From the NCBI GenBank assembly GCA_031397815.1, contig JANNMJ010000243.1, positions 1 through 32,589 of the forward strand: DNA of 32,589 bases, written 5' to 3'. The position numbers were made by a program, and so were the translations under genes. Below the pieces are notes generated by a model. The model searched no databases. It saw only the letters and a program-made list of their open reading frames with translations, and was not told the DNA's origin. Positions 16,653 to 24,209 of this stretch are shown piece by piece; the stretch's first letter is position 1; every line of letters begins with the position of its first letter. This DNA comes from JANNMJ01 sp031397815. GTDB lineage: Bacteria > Bacteroidota > Bacteroidia > Cytophagales > Hymenobacteraceae.

Positions 16653-18194
16653 ATGCTTCGTTTACTGACTATTATTGGGGCACTGTTGGTTTTTACAGTA
16701 CCTAGTCAAGCACAGACCTATTTCAACGGGCGTTACACTACTCGCATTGGCACTACGTCATACCAGAGCGGACTAACGAGCGTCATCGTGACTGATAGTG
16801 GGAGCGTAGCCTGTGGGCAAACGCTCGATTATCCTTATCTGGGGCAAGCCACCCTAACTCTACGTTTTTTCGATTCGACCGGCCGTCAAACCCACATCAA
16901 GTACCACGGCTCTCCCACGATATCCACCTATTCGCCCTTTGGTAGTTCCCTGATTAATATTCCCGGCCGCGGTTTCGCAATGCCCGGAGCCTACTCCGTC
17001 CGCCAGCCGTTTATGAATCGGGCACTCCTGTGGCGGTTTAACGCGCAGGGCGATACACTTTGGACGCGTAAATATCCGTCGGTCAGCAATCAAATTGTCT
17101 ATGCTGGCTGTCGTACCCGTGATGGGGGATTCACGCTGTTCGGTAACGTTCGGCAGAACAACCAAGTCGATTTTCTGCTCATTCGCACCGATTCAATGGG
17201 CCATAAGCTCTGGGAGCAGACGTATGACAGAGGCTACTATGACAGTGGCTCTGCCATCAGTCAGACGTCGGATGGCGGATTTTTACTGGTAGGCTCTACT
17301 CTCTATCAGAACAATGGCAACGATATAGACACTTATGTGGTCAAGACCGATTCATTAGGCAATCGGCTATGGGAACGCACCTTCAGCGGCAGTTTGGCGG
17401 CAGGCTCGGACGGCGCATTAGCCGGAGCGGTATTACGGGACGGCAGTTATGTGGTGGCCGGGCTAGTGGAACGGGGCATTATCAACGGCATTTCGCAGAC
17501 GCGCAATATTCTTTATAAGCTAAGCTCGCAGGGGCAGTTGCTTTGGGAGCGCGAGATTGGTCCGTCTCTCTACCCGCTGGAGGCTTATGCCGTACACGAA
17601 TTACCTGACGGCTCTTTAGTAGTTGGCGGGCAGCAGGGCGACTCGACGAACGCTACCCCTGCCGGGAATGCCTTCGCCGAAGGCTTCGTGTATAAAGTCT
17701 GCGCCGACGGGGATTCGGTTTGGTATCGCTCGTATAAACTGCTTACCGGTGGGCGGTCAAGTAACTATATCCGTGATTTACGCCCCACGCCCGATGGTGG
17801 CTTTGTAGGCGCAGGATTCGCCTTCCCACAGGCGCCCGATACGGGCGTACAAGACGGCTGGGTCTTCAAGCTCGATTCAGCGGGGTACTTACAGGCCGGG
17901 GGCACCCCACCCACGCGGGTTTGCCCGCGCCCGCAAGTAGGCCTGCCCCACGATGAGGCCGCAACGCAGCCAGTAGCCATCTGGCCCAACCCCGCCCCAG
18001 ATGGCCGCTTCACGCTGCAAGCCCCCGGCGCCACCACGTACACCGTAGCCGATGCGCTAGGCCGGGAAGTAGCCCACGGCACGGTACGGGCAGGGGAGAA
18101 CGCGCTGGATCTGAGCCGCCACCCCAGCGGGCTGTACCTGCTGCGCCTGATATGGCCCGATGGCCGGTTGGTCATACGGCGGCTGGTGCGGTAG
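16653..18194 (+). CDS. T9SS-exported propeller-repeat protein (paralogue 2)
   Basis: A 513-aa tandem paralogue of the preceding gene, 40 bp downstream. It has a signal peptide (LLTIIGALLVFTVPSQAQ), the same series of DGG-F repeats (RDGGFTLFGNV, TSDGGFLLVGST, TPDGGFVGAGF) and the same C-terminal sorting domain. The N-terminal two-thirds are clearly related but well diverged. From 17865 to 18148 the DNA is aligned without gaps to 16283-16566 with about 21 mismatches by hand count, much closer than the rest, and the last few codons differ again. This suggests gene conversion or selection on the sorting tail. Confidence 0.85.
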   Translation: MLRLLTIIGALLVFTVPSQAQTYFNGRYTTRIGTTSYQSGLTSVIVTDSGSVACGQTLDYPYLGQATLTLRFFDSTGRQTHIKYHGSPTISTYSPFGSSLINIPGRGFAMPGAYSVRQPFMNRALLWRFNAQGDTLWTRKYPSVSNQIVYAGCRTRDGGFTLFGNVRQNNQVDFLLIRTDSMGHKLWEQTYDRGYYDSGSAISQTSDGGFLLVGSTLYQNNGNDIDTYVVKTDSLGNRLWERTFSGSLAAGSDGALAGAVLRDGSYVVAGLVERGIINGISQTRNILYKLSSQGQLLWEREIGPSLYPLEAYAVHELPDGSLVVGGQQGDSTNATPAGNAFAEGFVYKVCADGDSVWYRSYKLLTGGRSSNYIRDLRPTPDGGFVGAGFAFPQAPDTGVQDGWVFKLDSAGYLQAGGTPPTRVCPRPQVGLPHDEAATQPVAIWPNPAPDGRFTLQAPGATTYTVADALGREVAHGTVRAGENALDLSRHPSGLYLLRLIWPDGRLVIRRLVR

Positions 18195-18243
18195 AAAGCC
18201 CCTACTATCTCCCAAAAACCAAAAACCGCAAACCAAAAACCAA

Positions 18244-19152
18244 CTAAATCGGCACGTTCACATGGCGTTCGGCGTGGTACGAGGAGCGCACCAGTGGGCC
18301 TGACTCCACGTATTTCAGGCCCCGGCGCAGGCCTTCTTCGCGGTAATGCGCGAAGAGGTCGGGGTGGATGAATTCGGCTACTTCGATGTGGCGCTTGGTC
18401 GGCTGGAGGTATTGGCCGAGGGTCAGGATATCGAGGCCGTTGGCGGCGAGGTCGTCCATGGCAGCGTACATCTCGTCCTGCGTCTCCCCCAGACCGAGCA
18501 TAATGCCCGATTTGGTGCGTTTCCCGGCCGCTTTCGTCCGCCGAATCTGTTCGAGGGAACGGTCGTATTTGGCTTGCGGGCGCACAATGCGGTAGAGGCT
18601 CCCGACGGTTTCCATGTTGTGCGAAACCACTTCCTGACCCGCCGAAATCATCACATCCAAGGCGTCCCAATTGGCTTTCACGTCGGGAATCAGCGTCTCG
18701 ATGGTCGTTTCTGGGGAAAGCTGCTTGACGCGCACCACGGTTTCGTGCCAGATGGCGGCGCCGCGGTCTTTTAGCTCGTCGCGGTTCACGCTGGTCAGCA
18801 CGGCGTGCTTCACGCCCATCAGCTTGATGGCCTCGGCCACGCGGCGCGGCTCGTCGGTGTCATACTCATTCGGGCGGCCCGTGGCCACGGCGCAGAACGA
18901 GCACGAGCGCGTGCAGACGTTCCCCAAAATCATAAACGTGGCGGTTCCGGCGCCCCAGCATTCGCCCATATTCGGGCAATTGCCTGATTCGCAGATCGTG
19001 TGCAGCTTGTGCTCATCGACCAAGCGGCGCACCTGCGCGTACTCCGGCCCAATGGGCAGTTTCACGCGAAGCCAGTCGGGGCGCTTCGGTCGGGCCGGGG
19101 CTTGCGGGATTTCCGATTGAATAATGGGCAGGGAAAGCAGCGTAGAATCCAC
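18244..19152 (-). CDS. lipA: Lipoyl synthase LipA
   Basis: A 302-aa radical-SAM enzyme that inserts two sulfur atoms into octanoyl groups on lipoate-dependent enzymes, in the cytoplasm. Counted from the GTG start chosen at 19152, the auxiliary-cluster cysteines are C54, C59 and C65 (CESGNCPNMGEC) and the radical-SAM cysteines C80, C84 and C87 (CTRSCSFC). PDWLRVKLP, SHNMETV, GLGETQDE and QYLQPTKRHIEV are family hallmarks. A TTG further upstream would add 27 unlikely residues. It converges with the T9SS paralogue gene, with no terminator seen in the 49-bp gap. Confidence 0.96.
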   Translation of the reverse strand: MDSTLLSLPIIQSEIPQAPARPKRPDWLRVKLPIGPEYAQVRRLVDEHKLHTICESGNCPNMGECWGAGTATFMILGNVCTRSCSFCAVATGRPNEYDTDEPRRVAEAIKLMGVKHAVLTSVNRDELKDRGAAIWHETVVRVKQLSPETTIETLIPDVKANWDALDVMISAGQEVVSHNMETVGSLYRIVRPQAKYDRSLEQIRRTKAAGKRTKSGIMLGLGETQDEMYAAMDDLAANGLDILTLGQYLQPTKRHIEVAEFIHPDLFAHYREEGLRRGLKYVESGPLVRSSYHAERHVNVPI

Positions 19153-19289
19153 GGCGATAAGGCGCAGTAAAGCGCAAGAGAAGGCAAAAAAACGGGCACG
19201 CTCAGAGCCTTCGTTCAGCTTAAGCGCGCCCAAAAATACGGGGTCGGGCGGGGCCGACCAGTTACTGCTTCGCTCCGGCGCTCGTTGGC

Positions 19290-20093
19290 CTAGCTCCGCC
19301 GCCCCAGGTACAGCGTCAGGTAAACAGAGCCGAACACCTGTGGGTTCGTGGTTTGCGGCACCAACATCGGGCGGCGCGTGTAGGCCTCGAAGAGTGCCCC
19401 GGCTTCCAGCCCGGTCACGCTCTCGCGGAAACGGCCGTACTCAAACGCCAGCGCAGCGCGCAGGTGGATGCCGGGAATCGGTTTCGCCTCGGCCAAGCCA
19501 GACGTGAACGACGCGCTCCCCGCGATGCGGTCGAGCTCGTGACGGCCGTTGGGTTTCGGGTCGTACCGCTCGCGGCGCACGTCCTGCGGCAGGAGCGGCA
19601 GCGGGTCGGGGTCGTTGGCGTAGTAGATGTAATACGGCACCTCGAACCCAATGCTCGGGCCACCCGAAAACAGCGCGCTCACCTGCACGCCCTGCTCGGC
19701 GGCCTTATGAAACACCACCCGCTCGACCCCGAACGACGGCCGCAGCGCGTACAGAAAATTCGTTTTGCCGCGAATAAAAATGTCGCCGTTGATGCGGCTT
19801 TGCACGCGAGTTTCCTTTCGATTCTTGACCTCGTTCAGCTCCAATGACCAGAACCAGTACCAATCGGGGCGCCAGTAATGCGTCGAGCGAATCATCCCGC
19901 CGGCAATCAGCCCGGAGTTCGAGTTACTCGACAGCCCGTACGTAAACTCGGTGCGGTAGGCAGGTTCGCCGACGCTGGGAGCGGCGCCCGCCGCCCGCAC
20001 AGGCGCAACAGGCTTCTGCGCGCAAACCGGCTCTACAGCCGCCAGCGACAAGGAAAGGCCGCTTAACAGCAGCACAGCGGCGCGGGATAGCAT
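19290..20093 (-). CDS. Predicted outer-membrane beta-barrel protein, conserved hypothetical
   Basis: A 267-aa exported protein from the ATG at 20093 (a signal peptide MLSRAAVLLLSGLSLSLAA, cleavage near CAQ). The mature part alternates polar and hydrophobic residues with many aromatics (THYWRPDWYWFWSLELNEV, IGFEVPYYIYYAND) and ends in a strand, YLTLYLGRRS. Length and pattern fit a beta-barrel of about ten to twelve strands. The same-strand neighbour lipA is 137 bp downstream and functionally unrelated. Function not recognised. Confidence 0.7.
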   Translation of the reverse strand: MLSRAAVLLLSGLSLSLAAVEPVCAQKPVAPVRAAGAAPSVGEPAYRTEFTYGLSSNSNSGLIAGGMIRSTHYWRPDWYWFWSLELNEVKNRKETRVQSRINGDIFIRGKTNFLYALRPSFGVERVVFHKAAEQGVQVSALFSGGPSIGFEVPYYIYYANDPDPLPLLPQDVRRERYDPKPNGRHELDRIAGSASFTSGLAEAKPIPGIHLRAALAFEYGRFRESVTGLEAGALFEAYTRRPMLVPQTTNPQVFGSVYLTLYLGRRS

Positions 20094-20140
20094 CGGCACA
20101 GCGAGTGAGGGGGGAGGGTGAGGGCGCCGGAAAAGGCGTC

Positions 20141-20175
20141 GAAAGATACAAGGTAACCGATTCGCCGGGGGCAAA
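20141..20175 (-). promoter_or_regulatory. Possible promoter for the outer-membrane protein gene
   Basis: Read on the minus strand: TTTG (20172-20175), 23 nt, then TATCTTTC (20141-20148), a near match to TAnnTTTG. The spacer is at the upper end of the accepted range. It lies 47 bp before the ATG at 20093. Confidence 0.35.
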
Positions 20176-20254
20176 GATTCCCCCCGAAAAGTAGGTAATT
20201 TTACGCGGAAATCGACCGGCGCCGATTACGCGGCCCGGCTTCTGCCCTTCGCAA

Positions 20255-20677
20255 ATGCCTACTATTGAGACTGAATACGCAGGCGCCCTTCGCACGTTGG
20301 CGCTGCACGTAGCATCCGGTAATCAAATCATCACCGACGCTCCGGTGGATAACCACGGGCGGGGCGAATCGTTTTCGCCGACCGATCTGGTTTGCGCCGC
20401 CCTCGGCTCGTGCATGCTCACCATTATGGGCATCAAAGCCGATCAGCATCAGCTCGATATCACCGGCACGCGCATCGCCATTACCAAGGAGATGGCCTCG
20501 GATGGCCCGCGCCGCATCGGGCGCATCACCCTCGATTTCACCCTGCCGCCCGCCGCCGCCCAGTTCACCCCGCACCACCGCGAGGTGCTGGAGCGCGCCG
20601 CCCTCACGTGCCCCGTAGCGCTGAGCCTGCACCCGGAAATCGCGCAGGTCGTGCGGTTCGAGTGGGGTTTGCAGTAG
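20255..20677 (+). CDS. OsmC/Ohr family protein
   Basis: A 140-aa cytoplasmic protein of the OsmC fold, thiol-dependent peroxidases acting on organic hydroperoxides. GESFSPTDLVCAALGSCMLTIMG supplies the first catalytic cysteine (C53) and ERAALTCPVALSLHPEI the second (C119), at the usual spacing for the family. The short length (about 140) and the absence of an Ohr-like N-terminus place it with general OsmC-like proteins. Divergent from the outer-membrane protein gene. Substrate unknown. Confidence 0.92.
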   Translation: MPTIETEYAGALRTLALHVASGNQIITDAPVDNHGRGESFSPTDLVCAALGSCMLTIMGIKADQHQLDITGTRIAITKEMASDGPRRIGRITLDFTLPPAAAQFTPHHREVLERAALTCPVALSLHPEIAQVVRFEWGLQ

Positions 20678-20783
20678 CTTGATTTCGTTTTCGGGAGAAG
20701 AGAACGCGTGGACAGTGCGTTGAGCGCGTCCAGCGCGTCCCCGTCAAGTGACACGCCGTTGACCTCATTCAGTCGAATCAAAA

Positions 20784-20834
20784 AGCCCTGAGCCAGCGCC
20801 CCAACCGTTCAAGGAAGGGCGCTGGCTCAGGGCT
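20784..20834 (-). terminator. Terminator for the ytxJ gene
   Basis: An inverted repeat with perfectly paired arms of about 17-18 bp (AGCCCTGAGCCAGCGCCC and its complement) around a 15-nt loop. Read on the minus strand it is followed by TTTTT, so it terminates the ytxJ transcript; there is no T-run on the plus side for osmC. Confidence 0.85.
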
Positions 20835-20876
20835 TCGCTGTGGAGCGCGGCCGAGCGTGCTCAAAGGCTCAAAAGC

Positions 20877-21233
20877 TTACCGGCTCGAATGCTCGGTTTT
20901 GACTTTATCGCGGACGGTATCGAGGCGGATGCCGAGGTGCGACGCGTCATAGGTGCAAACGCCGTTCTGAATCAGCAGTAGCTGCGGCGACTCGTGCATC
21001 ACGCCGAGGCGCTTGGCGACTTCGTTCGAGAGCGGGCGGTACCGCAGTAAATCGAGGTAGTACGGCTTGATGGCGGGGCCGACGATATCGTCCCACTGGC
21101 GTTCCAAGCGCGATTTTGCGGTTGCGCTGATGGAGCAAGTCGTTGAGTGCTTGAACACCACGATGGGATGCTGAGCCGATTCCGCCAGCAAGGCGTCGAG
21201 CTCATCGGGGGAGGTTAACGTGTTCCAGTTCAT
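20877..21233 (-). CDS. ytxJ: Bacilliredoxin-like YtxJ family protein
   Basis: A 118-aa cytoplasmic thioredoxin-fold protein from the ATG at 21233. PIVVFKHSTTCSISATAKSRLERQW carries the single redox Cys33 in the sequence TCSIS, the signature of the YtxJ (BrxC) monothiol bacilliredoxins that remove bacillithiol from proteins. YYLDLLRYRPLSNEVAKRLGVMHESPQLLLIQNG is the usual continuation. It implies that this organism makes bacillithiol, as many Bacteroidota do. The upstream in-frame residues lack similarity and are left out. Confidence 0.9.
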   Translation of the reverse strand: MNWNTLTSPDELDALLAESAQHPIVVFKHSTTCSISATAKSRLERQWDDIVGPAIKPYYLDLLRYRPLSNEVAKRLGVMHESPQLLLIQNGVCTYDASHLGIRLDTVRDKVKTEHSSR

Positions 21234-21334
21234 GGGAGAAGAGGGAAGGAGGGAAGTGGCGAATGAGGCGGATACTTGGCCGTGGTCGGGCTGGAAAATG
21301 CCAGCGGTTTTCGTCATACCAACCGTTACCATAC

Positions 21335-21357
21335 GAAAAAAGCCCGCTAGGGGCTTA
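21335..21357 (-). terminator. Terminator overlapping the stop codon of the small basic protein gene
   Basis: AAGCCC (21340-21345) and GGGCTT (21351-21356) form a short stem, followed on the minus strand by TTTTT (21335-21339). The stem includes the TAA stop codon at 21355-21357. Confidence 0.7.
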
Positions 21358-21708
21358 TTTTTTTCGTTTTAGGCGCTTCGGAGTAAGCTCCGGCGCGTCG
21401 GTTACCATAGCCTCGCCGTTTTTGTTGAATTGGTAATTGGCGCGTCCGTCGGTGGTTTTGACGGTTTTACGGCCCGATTCGCCGGGTTTCATATTGTAAA
21501 CCGACATGTCGAGGTACGGTTGCAGCGAGGCGTCTTCGCGGCCGGTGCGCTTGGCGGCGCGGTGCGCTTGGCGGGCGGCTTTGCGGGTTTCGCGGCGCAG
21601 CTTCCGGTTACTCACCTCCCGAATTTGCGCGGCCGCGGGCAGGGCGCCCACCGTGAGATCGGCGACGGTAAGGAGCAAAAACAGGCTGAGGAACGACCGG
21701 AGTTTCAT
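21355..21708 (-). CDS. Small basic exported protein, unknown function
   Basis: A 117-aa protein with a clear signal peptide (MKLRSFLSLFLLLTVADLTVGALPAAAQ) and a very basic mature part (RKLRRETRKAARQAHRAAKR; C-terminal PKRLKRKK). It ends at a terminator that includes its stop codon. The family is not recognised. The charge suggests binding to a polyanion such as lipopolysaccharide, capsule or nucleic acid, but that is conjecture. Confidence 0.65.
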   Translation of the reverse strand: MKLRSFLSLFLLLTVADLTVGALPAAAQIREVSNRKLRRETRKAARQAHRAAKRTGREDASLQPYLDMSVYNMKPGESGRKTVKTTDGRANYQFNKNGEAMVTDAPELTPKRLKRKK

Positions 21709-21795
21709 AGCGTAAGTTGAGTAAGTTGAAGTGGGTAAGCGGGTGCGGCGGCCGAGAATAAGGCGAGAGTCAGGCGAGCTAACGGGAGGGTCGAC

Positions 21796-22134
21796 CTAAA
21801 ACTTCAGCCCCAGAAACGAATGCTGCCCCGTGCGATTCTGGGAGCGCAGGTGCTTGTATTTTTTCTTCTTGATGAGGCCGCGCTTGTCTTCCTTGAACCC
21901 GCCGCCGCCGATGGAGCGCCCGGCATCGGCCTGCGCTGCCGTCGGCGAATCGGCGGCGTCGCCTTGCCCGGCGGCTTCCTGCATGGCGGCCGTCGCGTTG
22001 GTCTTTTTCTTCTTCATAAACCCGAACAACCCGCCTTTGGCGTCGTCGGTCGGGCAAGGAATCTTGCTCGACGTCTGACAGCCGGAAGCCGTCAGCAGAC
22101 CTGCCGCTAAAACCAACGCAAGAGAAAGACGCAT
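21796..22134 (-). CDS. Small lipoprotein with lysine-rich patches, unknown function
   Basis: A 112-aa protein from the ATG at 22134. MRLSLALVLAAGLLTASGCQ is a lipoprotein signal with the lipidated Cys at position 19. The mature chain holds GLFGFMKKKKT, an Ala/Gln/Asp-rich spacer and then GLIKKKKYKHLR, two similar basic patches. A TTG upstream would extend it by seven residues. It lies 87 bp upstream of the other small basic exported gene on the same strand, and the two may be cotranscribed. Family not recognised. Confidence 0.6.
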   Translation of the reverse strand: MRLSLALVLAAGLLTASGCQTSSKIPCPTDDAKGGLFGFMKKKKTNATAAMQEAAGQGDAADSPTAAQADAGRSIGGGGFKEDKRGLIKKKKYKHLRSQNRTGQHSFLGLKF

Positions 22135-22259
22135 AACGAATCGGAAAGGTGACAAAGCCGCGAGAGCGCTCGTGAGAGTGGGAACGCATCGAACGTTCCG
22201 GCATTCGAAAATAGTGCCGAGGCCGCCACGGCGCGCCGCCGCTGCTAAACGGCTTACGG

Positions 22260-22496
22260 CTACTGATTATCGCGCCACTCGTAAACCCATTTGGCCTGAA
22301 TCTGCTCTAAATGCCCCTCGTTGGCCTGCTCGCGCGTGCCTTCGAAGTTGGGGAGCGAGAGGACCCATTCGAGGAGGTCGGTGAAGCGGATGCGGTAAAT
22401 CTTGGCCTCCGTGAAATCGTCGCCGAATTTCTCGTAGAGGGCTTGGGCGACGTCTTCGTGGTCGGCCCATTGGATAGGAGGTTCGAAATGGCTCAT
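22260..22496 (-). CDS. iscX: Fe-S assembly protein IscX
   Basis: A 78-aa acidic cytoplasmic protein. IQWADHEDVAQALYEKFGDDF, RFTDLLEWVLSLPNFEG and EQIQAKWVYEWRD match the IscX (YfhJ) fold, which binds IscS and iron and tunes ISC cluster assembly. The start ATG is at 22496; a preceding TTG would add one residue. It follows the ferredoxin gene by 108 bp on the same strand, the usual fdx-iscX order of an isc operon, but no iscS, iscU or iscA is present nearby. Confidence 0.88.
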   Translation of the reverse strand: MSHFEPPIQWADHEDVAQALYEKFGDDFTEAKIYRIRFTDLLEWVLSLPNFEGTREQANEGHLEQIQAKWVYEWRDNQ

Positions 22497-22604
22497 CAAA
22501 ATTCAGCAAGAAGTGATGGGAAGACGGCAGGCGGCCGACGGGCAAACGGGCGGATTCCGCTCAGCAAGCGCCCACCTGAAAGAGGGCGCAACGGGGCGCC
22601 GGAA

Positions 22605-22937
22605 TCAGTGACCCAGAAAGTTCTGCGGCGGAATCTCGACGATTAAATCATCCGTATCCGTCCCCACTACGCACTGGCAGCCGAGGCGCGAGCTAAGGCG
22701 CGGATTCTGCGCCCGGTCGATGAAATCTTCTTCCTTATCGGAAATCTCCGGAAGGGAATCGCCGCCTGCGAGTACGTAGACGTGGCAGGTGGAGCAGCCG
22801 CAGACGCCGCCGCAGTTGTGTTGAAGTTCGATGCCGTTGTCGAGGGCGACGTCGAGAACCGATTCGCCTTCGGCGGCGATATGGGTTTGCGCGGGTTGGC
22901 CGTCGGCGAAACGGAAGGTGATGGAGGCAGTGTGCAT
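22605..22937 (-). CDS. fdx: ISC-type 2Fe-2S ferredoxin
   Basis: A 110-aa adrenodoxin-type ferredoxin that feeds electrons to Fe-S cluster assembly. The cluster ligands are C42, C48 and C51 (CGGVCGCSTC, with an additional C46) and C87 (LGCQC). ISDKEEDFIDRA and the closing IVEIPPQNFLGH are also family-like. The ATG at 22937 is chosen because the upstream frame is not conserved-looking. It is probably cotranscribed with iscX. Confidence 0.9.
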   Translation of the reverse strand: MHTASITFRFADGQPAQTHIAAEGESVLDVALDNGIELQHNCGGVCGCSTCHVYVLAGGDSLPEISDKEEDFIDRAQNPRLSSRLGCQCVVGTDTDDLIVEIPPQNFLGH

Positions 22938-22979
22938 TACGTCAGGAAAACCACCCGCCGCCGTGGCGTTCGGGCGGCA

Positions 22980-22987
22980 CAAAGGTA
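22980..22987 (-). promoter_or_regulatory. -7 element for the fdx-iscX transcript
   Basis: TACCTTTG on the minus strand, 42 bp before the ferredoxin ATG: an exact match to TAnnTTTG. The -33 region is weak (TTC about 17 nt upstream). Confidence 0.5.
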
Positions 22988-23100
22988 GGCCGGGGCGGTA
23001 GGCCGAAGCGCCGCCACGGCGAGTTACCATAACCCCCTGAGCCGCCTTTAGTTGCCGCCGCCGAGGCGGGAGTGTGGTCCTTCGGGAGCATTCGTGGCCC

Positions 23101-24021
23101 TCAGTGGGCGGGCGGCGGCGGCGCATTATCCGCAGCAGTGCGCTGAATGGCGGTCGTGAGCGCCTCGTAAACCGGCAGCCACGGCGCGAGCGTATCATCG
23201 GCGGCCAAGCGGGCGCGGTGCGCGGTGAGGGTGGTTTCATCGTGCCGGGTGGCCGGGCCGGTTTGCACGCTGAACGGCCCAGCCAGCGCTGCAAACGCCT
23301 TCGCAACCACCTCTTCCACCAACGGCCGCAGCAAATCGAAGGGGAGCGGAGCGGTCAGCGTTGGATTCTTCTGATTCGCTTGATTCTCCTGATTGGCGCG
23401 CTCCAATATCAGCGCGCTCACTCCGAGGAGATGATTGGGGAAGTTGGAAGCGAAAACGGCCGCCAAATGCAGCGGCGCCCGCTCTGCTGTGGTGAGCCAA
23501 ACCGGCGCACGGCGGCTGAGGCTGCCCGCAAGCGTTTCGAGCAGGGTGGCGGTGACCGCATCAGTGGCTTCCAGAAAAAACGGCACGATACTCAGGTCGA
23601 GCACCCGGTCGGCGCTGAACGTTTGCAGCGGGTACAGCACCCCGGCGCGCGGATGCGCGGGCAGCGGCAGCGTACCGGCGGTATGCGCGACGGGCAGCGT
23701 TGGCGGGAGCTGCGCCGCTGTGATGACGGCCGCAACGGCGTGGTCGGGCACGGCCACGAGCACCACGTCCGGGTGCAGGCGGGTAACGTCGGCGGGGGAA
23801 GCGAGTACGGCGGGGCGCTCAGCTGACGGGGTGGCCGATTGAGCGGCCGATTGAGCGGCACATTGGTCGGCCAAAGCCTGGGCGTGGGAGGGTTCCCGGC
23901 TCCAGATTCCGACCACGCGGTGCCCGGCAGCGGCGAGCGCGGGAGCCAGCTGCTGCGCAACGCGCCCAGCCCCAAGAAGGCCAATAATGAGCCGCGCGGG
24001 CTGGTCGGGAAGAGCTGACAT
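23101..24021 (-). CDS. Rossmann-like DUF2520 domain protein (NAD(P)-binding)
   Basis: A 306-aa cytoplasmic protein from the ATG at 24021. IGLLGAGRVAQQLAPALAAAGHRVVGIWSR (13-42) is an NAD(P)-binding Rossmann start of the F420-oxidoreductase type. VLVAVPDHAV, VAHTAGTLPL and GVLYPLQTFSADR lead into the DUF2520 C-terminal domain (APLHLAAVFASNFPNHLLGVSALI and LRPLVEEVVAKAFAAL). It resembles ketopantoate- or pyrroline-carboxylate-reductase-like enzymes; the substrate is unknown. Two short low-complexity inserts are encoded by local repeats: QSAAQSA (about 23838-23862) and NQENQANQ (about 23363-23396). Confidence 0.82.
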   Translation of the reverse strand: MSALPDQPARLIIGLLGAGRVAQQLAPALAAAGHRVVGIWSREPSHAQALADQCAAQSAAQSATPSAERPAVLASPADVTRLHPDVVLVAVPDHAVAAVITAAQLPPTLPVAHTAGTLPLPAHPRAGVLYPLQTFSADRVLDLSIVPFFLEATDAVTATLLETLAGSLSRRAPVWLTTAERAPLHLAAVFASNFPNHLLGVSALILERANQENQANQKNPTLTAPLPFDLLRPLVEEVVAKAFAALAGPFSVQTGPATRHDETTLTAHRARLAADDTLAPWLPVYEALTTAIQRTAADNAPPPPAH

Positions 24022-24132
24022 TGAAATTATTGAAGGAAGAAAGACGGCAAAAGTTGCGCTCAAAAGGCAACGTAGTCCCGCAGTGTGCCGTCTGTGGGCT
24101 AAGTAATGCTGCGTATTTCCGGTAAAGCTGCT

Positions 24133-24140
24133 TACTTTTG
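24133..24140 (+). promoter_or_regulatory. -7 element for the 906-aa T9SS protein
   Basis: TACTTTTG matches TAnnTTTG exactly and lies 70 bp before the ATG at 24210. No convincing -33 TTG is present at the normal distance. Confidence 0.4.
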
Positions 24141-24209
24141 ATGTTACAGCCAGCGTTGTGGAGCGCTGACTGTCAGGTGTCGCTTTTTTTTCTTCACACA
24201 CTTTTCTTT

